Below are positions 56,645-64,000 of a DNA stretch of 64,000 nt, one piece after another (position 1 is the stretch's first letter; each line of letters opens with the position of its first letter). A program made the position numbers and the translations under genes. Origin of the DNA: JBLNDJ01 sp050261515. GTDB lineage: Bacteria > Acidobacteriota > Terriglobia > Bryobacterales > Bryobacteraceae. Below the pieces are notes generated by a model, which searched no databases, was not told the DNA's origin, and saw nothing but the letters and a program-made list of their open reading frames with translations. The stretch spans positions 1-64,000 of the forward strand of contig JBLNDJ010000042.1 in NCBI GenBank assembly GCA_050261515.1, written 5' to 3'.

Positions 56645-57626
56645 AGCCGGCGTCGCGGATGAGGCGGCGCAGCTCTTCTTCGGATGCTCGGTGATGCGCG
56701 CCCGCGCTCGCCACGACGTTCTCCTCGATCATGATGCTGCCGACGTCGTTGCCGCCGAAGCGCAGGCCGAGCTGGCAGGTTTTCAGGCCCTGCGTCACCC
56801 AGGACGATTGCACGTTCAAAATGTTTTCGAGGTAGAGCCGCGAAATCGCGAGCGTTTTGAGGTACTCGACCGCCGTCGCTTCTTCCTTCACCGAGTGGCC
56901 CAGCGAGGTGTTCTCGCGCTGGAACGTCCAGGGGATGAACGCAGTGAAGCCGCCGGTTTCTTCCTGGATGCGGCGGACCACGTCGAGGTGATTCACTCGC
57001 TGCTCGACGGTTTCGCCGCAGCCGAACATCATCGTGGCCGTGGTGCGCATGCCGAGGCGGTGCGCTTCGAGGTGCACATCGACCCATTCCTGAGTCGAGC
57101 ATTTGAGGCGGCTGATCTTGTGGCGCACGCCGTCGTCGAGAATTTCGGCGCCGCCTCCGGGGATGGAATCGAGGCCCGCGTCGCGCAGGCGCGCGATCGT
57201 GTCGCGCAGCGCGAGGCCGCTGACTTCCGCGATGTTGACGATCTCCGGCGACGACAGGCAGTGCAGGTGGATCGCAAAGCGCTGCTTGATCGCGCGGAAC
57301 AGGTCTTCGTACCACTCGATCTTGAGCTCGGGGTGGAGCCCGCCTTGCATGAGGACGCCGGTGCCGCCGAGATCGATCGTTTCCTGGATCTTGTCGAAGA
57401 TGACTTCCTTCGGCAGCACATAGCCCTCGGCGTGGCCGAGCGGGCGGTAGAACGCGCAGAAGGTGCAGTATTCGGTGCAGAAATTCGTGTAGTTGATGTT
57501 GCGGTCGATGATGTAGGTGGCGACGCCTTCCGGGTGCAGTTTGCGGCGCAGCGCGTCGGCGGCCATGCCGATGCCGATCAGGTCCGGGTCGCGGAACAGG
57601 TCGATGGCTTCTTCCCGCGTCATCAT
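56595..57626 (-). CDS. mqnC: Cyclic dehypoxanthinyl futalosine synthase
   Basis: MqnC is the radical SAM enzyme that converts dehypoxanthine futalosine to its cyclic form in the futalosine route to menaquinone. This 343-residue protein has the cluster motif NFCTEYCTFCAF (Cys-x3-Cys-x2-Cys) near residue 49, GGTGVLMQGGLHP and the C-terminal FGGNDVGSIMIEENVVA region shared with MqnE and CofH. MqnE is the main alternative, but the adjoining mqnA and overall pattern favour MqnC. Its start overlaps the mqnA stop (ATGA). Confidence 0.92.
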   Translation of the reverse strand: MMTREEAIDLFRDPDLIGIGMAADALRRKLHPEGVATYIIDRNINYTNFCTEYCTFCAFYRPLGHAEGYVLPKEVIFDKIQETIDLGGTGVLMQGGLHPELKIEWYEDLFRAIKQRFAIHLHCLSSPEIVNIAEVSGLALRDTIARLRDAGLDSIPGGGAEILDDGVRHKISRLKCSTQEWVDVHLEAHRLGMRTTATMMFGCGETVEQRVNHLDVVRRIQEETGGFTAFIPWTFQRENTSLGHSVKEEATAVEYLKTLAISRLYLENILNVQSSWVTQGLKTCQLGLRFGGNDVGSIMIEENVVASAGAHHRASEEELRRLIRDAGFIPRQRDTLYRTYFLN

Positions 57627-58414
57627 AGAGCGTTCGCCCCTTCCGTTGAGACCACCGTATCAAACTCGCGTCCGTATTGCAGGAACAGGCGCATGCCTTC
57701 GTATTCGCGCTGGCCGAGCTCGAGGACGACATTGCGGGCGAAGTAGTCGCGGGCGAGCGCTTCGGTGATGCCGCGCGGCGCGGCTTCCTGGCGGACGATG
57801 TCTTCGATGTGGCTGAGACCGTAGCGGCAGGAGTTCTCGAAGGCCGCCGTGAGGCCGGCGGGCGGTACGTCCCGGCGGCGGGCCCACACGGCGAAGACCA
57901 TGGGCAGGCCCGTCATCTCGCACCATTCCGCGCCGAGGTCGAGGACGGGGAAGGGGAGCGCGGCGGAGTCGATGCGCAGCGCCGGGTCGCCGATGACGAG
58001 CGCGGCGTCGGCGGCCTGGAGCATTTTCGGCAGGTCCGGCGGCATTGAGACGAGCCGCGGTTCGGCGCCGTAGCGGCGCGCCAGGATCACGCGCGAGAGC
58101 ATGACCGAGGAGCGGGAACTGGCGTCGGCCGCGAGCGTCCGGATGCGGTCCGGCGGGACTTTCGCGACCAGCAGAATGCTGCGCACCGCGCCGTGGCAGG
58201 CGATTCCCGCGCCGGGGATCACCTCGAGCGGCTGGCGCGTAAGCTCGATCGAAGGGACGATGCCGATGTCGGCGCGGCCCGCGGCGAGCGCGTCGGCGCA
58301 CTCGGCGGGGATGGAGAAGCTCAGGTCGAAAAGACCGCGCTGGTCTCCATGGAGCATGCCCCAGACCAGCGGGACGGTGTTGAGGAAGCTGACTGCCGAG
58401 ACACGGGGGTTCAA
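57623..58414 (-). CDS. mqnA: Chorismate dehydratase
   Basis: MqnA dehydrates chorismate, the first step of the futalosine menaquinone pathway. This 263-residue protein has the periplasmic-binding-like fold. It opens VSAVSFLNTVPLVWGM and contains IPAECADALAAGRADIGIVPSIE and ADAALVIGDPAL, all characteristic. The start codon is not ATG: TTG at 58414, 6 bases after a GCTAAACT element, or GTG at 58405. It is coupled to mqnC by an ATGA overlap. Together they show that this organism makes menaquinone by the futalosine route; mqnB, mqnD and mqnE lie elsewhere. Confidence 0.92.
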   Translation of the reverse strand: MNPRVSAVSFLNTVPLVWGMLHGDQRGLFDLSFSIPAECADALAAGRADIGIVPSIELTRQPLEVIPGAGIACHGAVRSILLVAKVPPDRIRTLAADASSRSSVMLSRVILARRYGAEPRLVSMPPDLPKMLQAADAALVIGDPALRIDSAALPFPVLDLGAEWCEMTGLPMVFAVWARRRDVPPAGLTAAFENSCRYGLSHIEDIVRQEAAPRGITEALARDYFARNVVLELGQREYEGMRLFLQYGREFDTVVSTEGANAL

Positions 58415-58420
58415 ACGACG

Positions 58421-58428
58421 AGTTTAGC
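58421..58428 (-). promoter_or_regulatory. -10-like element GCTAAACT
   Basis: On the minus strand GC-TAAACT ends 6 bases before the TTG at 58414 of mqnA (15 before the GTG at 58405). It would give a leaderless transcript from TTG or a short leader to GTG. Confidence 0.4.
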
Positions 58429-58485
58429 ATCCGGCGCCGCGGGGGAGGCCTGGGGCCTGCCCCGCGAGCGGCTTACCATGTCTGC

Positions 58486-59064
58486 ATGGAGTTCTTCCGC
58501 AGAGCGGCGGCGCGGCCCGGGAGGCTCGGCGTGTTCCCCGGGACTTTCAACCCTGTGACGCGCGCGCATGTGGCTCTGGCGCACGCGGCGCTGGCATCGG
58601 TGGACGAAGTGGTGTTCGTGCTGCCGCGCGAGTTGCCGCACAAGACATTCGAGGGAGCGAGCTTCGAGGACCGTGTGCGGATGCTCGAAGCCGCTCTGGC
58701 GGACGAGCCGACGTTCTCGATCGCGGCCAGCCGCGGCGGGCTGTTCATCGAGATCGCGCGCGAGTGCCGCGAGGCGTACGGGGCGGAGACAGAGCTTTAC
58801 TTCCTGTGCGGGCGCGACGCGGCCGAGCGCATCGTGAACTGGGACTATGGGCGCGAAGGCGCAATCGAGGAGCAGCTCTCGGAGTATCAGCTGCTGGTCG
58901 CGCCGCGGCAGGGATGCTACGAAGCGCCGGGGCGGTTGCGCGCGCGCGTCCACGCGCTTGCGGGCGGCTACGACAACATCTCGGCGAGCGAGGTGCGGCG
59001 GCGCATCAAGAGCGGCGAGGCGTGGGAGGAGTTGGTGCCGGAGGGGATCGTGGACCTGGTGCGC

Positions 59065-59088
<24 letters not shown>
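58486..59088 (+). CDS. nadD: Nicotinate-nucleotide adenylyltransferase (NadD type)
   Basis: NadD joins nicotinate mononucleotide and ATP in NAD synthesis. The 200-residue protein has the nucleotidyltransferase start GVFPGTFNPVTRAHVALAH, where the usual HxGH is the variant TxxH (Thr-Arg-Ala-His). ISASEVRRRI near the end matches the ISSTxIR motif. The variant motif leaves some doubt about the exact substrate, so a related cytidylyl- or adenylyltransferase is possible. The 3' end overlaps rpoD tail to tail by 24 bases. Confidence 0.8.
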
Positions 59089-60762
<1,674 letters not shown>

Positions 60763-60791
60763 TTGCGGGATCGCCGGATCACGTAATTCTA

Positions 60792-62558
60792 CTACACCCC
60801 AAAGCCTGGCTCAGACCCGTCGAGCCTGCTTAATTCTTCAGTAATGCGTAGAGCTTCCTCCAGCATACCAGCACGCTCGGCTTGTTTGATGCGAGCCTTG
60901 AGCGCGGCGCGAGTCGCCTCGCGGCCGGTCTCTTCGAGCCGGCGCAGGCATGCCTCGGCATTGTCGAGCGTGTACTCGTCGTCAGATGCCCTATCGGCGA
61001 AGAGCATCGCCGATAACAACTCCCTGTCCGTTTCCCCCAGGCGCGCCTGAAGCCCGGTTACGTGCAGCGGGGCGCCACTTTCTTCGATGGCGAACATCGC
61101 CTCGAAGATTCTCTTCGTTACGAATTGTTCGAGCTGTGGCGTGCGCTTCAGCCGGGGCAGAAGCGCGGAGCGCACCCCGGCGTCCTCGAGCATGGCGTGG
61201 AGCAGAATGCGCTCGACGGGGCGTACGGGGTCCTTTATGTTTTCGATGCGCGGCTCGCGGCGCTCGACGGCGGTCCTGCGGAAGTGCTCGAGCACGAGCC
61301 CCGCCTCGACGCCGAGGTAGTTCGCCAGGTCGTTCGCAACGGTGGCGCGCTCGAGCTTGTCCGAGATGCGCTGGATCGCCGGCAGCAGGAACTTCAGCCC
61401 CGCGATGCGGCCCTCGGACGAGCTCATGTCAAACTTCGATCGCGCGCGGTCGGCCAGCCAGTGGAAGTACCCGGGGGCCTGCGCGGCCCGCTCGCGGTAG
61501 ACGTCCGCCCCGCGCTGCTTGCAATACTCGTCGGGATCGAGGCCGCCGTCGAGCTCGAGCACACGCACGCTCATTCCCTCTTCGACCAGCATCTGGATGG
61601 AACGCTCGGCGGCGTTCATGCCCGCCTCGTCCGGGTCCCAGTTGACGACGATGTTCTCCGAGTGCCGCTTGATCGCGCGCACCTGCTGGACCGTGAGCGC
61701 CGTGCCGCAGGAGGCCACCACCTCGTGCACGCCCGCGGCCCACACGCCGATGGCGTCCATGTAGCCTTCGACGAGCACGGCGCGGCCGGCGCTCCGGATC
61801 GCGGTCTTGGCGCGGTGCAGGTTGTACAGCACGCGGCTCTTCTTGTAGAGGGACTTGCCGCTGTCGGATTCGGCCGAGTTCAGGTACTTAGGCTGATCGT
61901 CGGGCGCGAGCGCGCGGCCGCCGAAGCCGATGATCTTGCCCGACTCGTCCTGAATGGGGAACATCAGCCGCCCGCGGAAGCGGTCGTAGTGGCCGGGACG
62001 GTCCTGGCGGCGCAACACCAGGCAGGACTCCTCCATCTGCTCGGCCGTGAAGCCCTCGCGCTCGAACTCGCGCACCAGCACCTGGCCCGAGCGGTCCGAA
62101 AGGCCGAGGCCGAATTCCTCGATGGTCGCGGGGACGACGCCTCGCCTGGCGAGATACGCGCGCGCTTCGGCTCCCGCGTTCGACGCGAGCGCGTTGCGGT
62201 AAATGCGCTGGGCGATTTCGTGCATGCGGTAAAGCGCCGAGCGCAGCTTCGTGTCGGGGTCCGAATACTCGGCGCGCTTCGGCATCGGGATGCCGTAGCG
62301 TTCCGCAAGCAGCTTGAGCGCTTCGTAGAACGTGAGCGCCTCGATCTCCATCACGAACTTGATCGCGTCGCCACCCGCACCGCATCCGAAGCACTTGTAG
62401 AACTGGTGCACGGCGTGCACGCCGAACGACGGCGTCTTCTCGGTGTGAAACGGGCAGAGTCCGACCCAGCGCGTCGAGCCCGCCTTGCGCAGGCGCACGT
62501 ACTGGCCGACGACGTCCACGATATCGATCGACGATTTGAGCTGCTCGACGAACTCCAT
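60792..62558 (-). CDS. dnaG: DNA primase
   Basis: DnaG makes RNA primers for replication. The 588-residue protein has the CHC2 zinc ribbon (Cys35-x2-His38, Cys56-x2-Cys59). The polymerase core has the Toprim domain at about 255-335, with VLVEGYMDAIGVW and NWDPDEAGM. A C-terminal helicase-binding region (about 430-580) follows. The ATG is preceded, 12 bases upstream, by GCTACGAT, so this is the likely first gene of a dnaG-rpoD transcript. Length and motif order are normal. Confidence 0.96.
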   Translation of the reverse strand: MEFVEQLKSSIDIVDVVGQYVRLRKAGSTRWVGLCPFHTEKTPSFGVHAVHQFYKCFGCGAGGDAIKFVMEIEALTFYEALKLLAERYGIPMPKRAEYSDPDTKLRSALYRMHEIAQRIYRNALASNAGAEARAYLARRGVVPATIEEFGLGLSDRSGQVLVREFEREGFTAEQMEESCLVLRRQDRPGHYDRFRGRLMFPIQDESGKIIGFGGRALAPDDQPKYLNSAESDSGKSLYKKSRVLYNLHRAKTAIRSAGRAVLVEGYMDAIGVWAAGVHEVVASCGTALTVQQVRAIKRHSENIVVNWDPDEAGMNAAERSIQMLVEEGMSVRVLELDGGLDPDEYCKQRGADVYRERAAQAPGYFHWLADRARSKFDMSSSEGRIAGLKFLLPAIQRISDKLERATVANDLANYLGVEAGLVLEHFRRTAVERREPRIENIKDPVRPVERILLHAMLEDAGVRSALLPRLKRTPQLEQFVTKRIFEAMFAIEESGAPLHVTGLQARLGETDRELLSAMLFADRASDDEYTLDNAEACLRRLEETGREATRAALKARIKQAERAGMLEEALRITEELSRLDGSEPGFGV

Positions 62559-62570
62559 CCAGAGCCTTAC

Positions 62571-62578
62571 ATCGTAGC
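62571..62578 (-). promoter_or_regulatory. -10-like element GCTACGAT
   Basis: On the minus strand GC-TACGAT ends 12 bases before the dnaG ATG. Confidence 0.45.
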
Positions 62579-62694
62579 GCGCCTGAACCGCTGCCCTGTG
62601 CGGGCTATGTGGTAATTAATGCTGCTTCATGTACAATAAGCACAAAAGCCGCGTCATTACTGGGAGTGCGCCGTAACGGTTCTTGGGGGCTCTG

Positions 62695-63999
62695 ATGCGA
62701 CATGGTAATGCTCGTTCGAAAGCCGAAGACTCTCCGTCCTACTACGAATGGCGGCCGCAGGGGCAGCCGTTTTCCGTTCAGATCAGCTTCGCGGTGATCG
62801 ATCAACTGGAAGCCGACGTGATGAAGGGATTCTGGTCTGTGCCGAAGCGCGGCGCCGAGGTCGGCGGCGTGCTGTTCGGGCGCGTAGCCGCAGCCGAAGG
62901 CGAGACCGTGGTGTACGTGGAAGATTACGAGCCGGTGGAGTGCGAGTACCGCCGCGGGCCGTCGTTCGTTCTGTCGGACTCCGACCGCAGGCGCCTGGAG
63001 CGCACGCTGCGGAAGGGCACGGCGGACCGGCAGGTCGTGGGCATGTACCGCAGCCACACGCGGCTCGGCCTGTATCTCGATCAGGACGACCAGTCGCTCA
63101 TCGAGAACTACTTCCCCGGCTCGAACCAGGTCTTTCTGCTGGTGCGGCCGCACGCGAGCAAGACCAGCGTGGGCGGGTTCTTCTTCTGGGAAGAGGGGAA
63201 CATACACCGCCAGTCCACGTACCTGGAGTTTCCGTTCAGCCGCGCGGAGATTCTGAAGAGGGCCGAAGGCGTCAAGACTGCGGAAGACGCCGAGCCCGCC
63301 GCCGCGCATGCGCCGGCGCAGCCCTCGATGGCGCCCCCGCTGCCCGCGCCGGAGCCCCCGGCGCGGCGCGAGATCAGGGTTCCGGCGGTGTTGGACCGGC
63401 TGCGCTCGATTCGGTTACCGGACTGGGCCGGCGCGGTGAAGTGGAGGCCGGTCGGGGTTGCGGCGCTGACGCTGCTAGCCCTCGCGGCGCTCGAGTATCA
63501 GGTTGTGAGGTTCTTCTCCCACCGCACGCCGGCGGCCGCGGCTGCCGAGGCCGATTACGCGCCCGCGCTGCGCATCGAGCGCAACGGCGACTTTCTGCAA
63601 GTGAACTGGAACCGCAACGCGCCCTCGATTCTGCACGCGCGGCGCGCGGTGCTCGAGATTACCGACGGGGGATCCAGCAAGGAACTCAGGCTCGACCCGG
63701 GGCAGTTGCGCAACGGCAGCGTGGCATACTCGCCCACGAGCGGCGACGTGAATTTCCGGCTCGAGTTGGTGGGCGCGAAGACCACGGTGACTGAGTCGCT
63801 GCGGGTTGTCGAAGGCGCTGCGCGGCGTCCCGGGCAGGCACGCACGCAGGCGCCGCCCGCCGCGCTGAAGCGCCCGTCGCCGGCGGTTGCGGTGAAACCG
63901 GCGGTCGAAGCCGGGCGGCCGCCGCGCGGCGCGCAGGCCACCGCGAAGAGCGCTTCGCGCACCCGCCACCGCCCGGTCTGGTACGACGACGGCCTGTGA
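62695..63999 (+). CDS. JAMM/MPN-like domain protein with one transmembrane helix
   Basis: This 434-residue protein of unknown function has an N-terminal domain (about 25-190) resembling the Mov34/JAB fold. It has VIDQLEADVMKGFWSVPKRG, AEVGGVLFG with Glu55 in the place of the JAMM glutamate, and MYRSHTRLGLYLDQDDQSLI in the place of HxHP-x6-SxxD. Only one of the two zinc histidines (His121) and an Asp pair are seen, so peptidase activity is doubtful. A Pro/Ala-rich linker, a transmembrane helix (about 251-272), a beta-rich region (about 290-370) and an Arg/Ala/Pro tail follow. The ATG comes after GGGGGC. It is divergent from dnaG. Confidence 0.65.
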   Translation: MRHGNARSKAEDSPSYYEWRPQGQPFSVQISFAVIDQLEADVMKGFWSVPKRGAEVGGVLFGRVAAAEGETVVYVEDYEPVECEYRRGPSFVLSDSDRRRLERTLRKGTADRQVVGMYRSHTRLGLYLDQDDQSLIENYFPGSNQVFLLVRPHASKTSVGGFFFWEEGNIHRQSTYLEFPFSRAEILKRAEGVKTAEDAEPAAAHAPAQPSMAPPLPAPEPPARREIRVPAVLDRLRSIRLPDWAGAVKWRPVGVAALTLLALAALEYQVVRFFSHRTPAAAAAEADYAPALRIERNGDFLQVNWNRNAPSILHARRAVLEITDGGSSKELRLDPGQLRNGSVAYSPTSGDVNFRLELVGAKTTVTESLRVVEGAARRPGQARTQAPPAALKRPSPAVAVKPAVEAGRPPRGAQATAKSASRTRHRPVWYDDGL

Positions 64000-64000
64000 C

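Noticed and set aside
62632..62637. TACAAT as the -10 of the JAMM-like gene
   Set aside because: It matches the -10 consensus, but there is no recognisable -35 and the distance to the start is about 57 bases, unlike the other genes here. Evidence is too weak to list.

Overview
The window is a GC-rich bacterial chromosome segment that is almost entirely coding. It most resembles Acidobacteriota, probably Bryobacterales (the Solibacter group). This placement is inferred from gene content, because no rRNA is present. The clues are Tat-exported DUF362 and enolase-type proteins, a membrane regulator joining a winged-helix-like domain to malectin domains, a PEP-CTERM protein, a PEGA-type Ser/Thr kinase, a fused alpha-beta 2-oxoacid dehydrogenase E1, futalosine-pathway menaquinone genes, and both GluRS and GlnRS. 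I found no tRNA, rRNA, CRISPR array, prophage or plasmid origin. Mobile DNA is limited to a transposase C-terminus at the left edge.

Layout. 1-570: IS remnant and non-coding DNA. 571-3269 (minus): ftsY-ribD-ribE. 3461-6260: a small secreted protein, a Tat-exported double metallo-beta-lactamase protein, and a decayed second copy of the small gene. 6411-9118: an ABC ATPase/permease pair followed by the orphan tail of an unrelated permease. 9231-14925: an exported repeat/methyltransferase fusion, a PEGA kinase and a YfhO-type membrane protein. 14954-18308: E1 and citrate synthase, transcribed divergently around a palindrome. 18445-20604: an M23 peptidase and a DUF4142 protein. 20638-34460: a catabolic neighbourhood with DUF362, a glycosidase-like protein, GH2 beta-galactosidase, a GH30-like enzyme, DPP-IV-like and M3 peptidases, an enolase-superfamily enzyme and an FkbM methyltransferase. 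34481-37300: a malectin-domain transmembrane regulator divergent from a TPR protein, with repeated GTAACC motifs between them. 37297-39622: an SDR enzyme and a PRTase-like/kinase-like fusion. 39817-44153: an activase with two ATPase modules and its HgdB-like partner. 44248-45979: PEP-CTERM, DCC and OmpA-type proteins. 46005-52883 (minus): sigma factor, anti-sigma, rsmA, gltX, glnS and a NodU-type carbamoyltransferase. 53049-56644: a spermidine-synthase-like membrane protein, DinB and a flippase-like protein. 56595-58414 (minus): mqnA-mqnC. 58486-63999: nadD, the dnaG-rpoD pair, and a membrane-anchored JAMM-like protein.

Two patterns cut across the window. First, twelve genes carry the octamer GCTANNNT ending 6-22 bases before the start codon. 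It looks like a -10 element and implies leaderless or very short-leader mRNAs. Second, nearly every convergent gene pair overlaps at its 3' ends, twice through a shared 4-base palindromic stop. The best candidates for undescribed biology are the malectin regulator with its repeat-bearing promoter, the exported methyltransferase fusion, the SDR plus PRTase/kinase pair, the activase system and the JAMM-like membrane protein.
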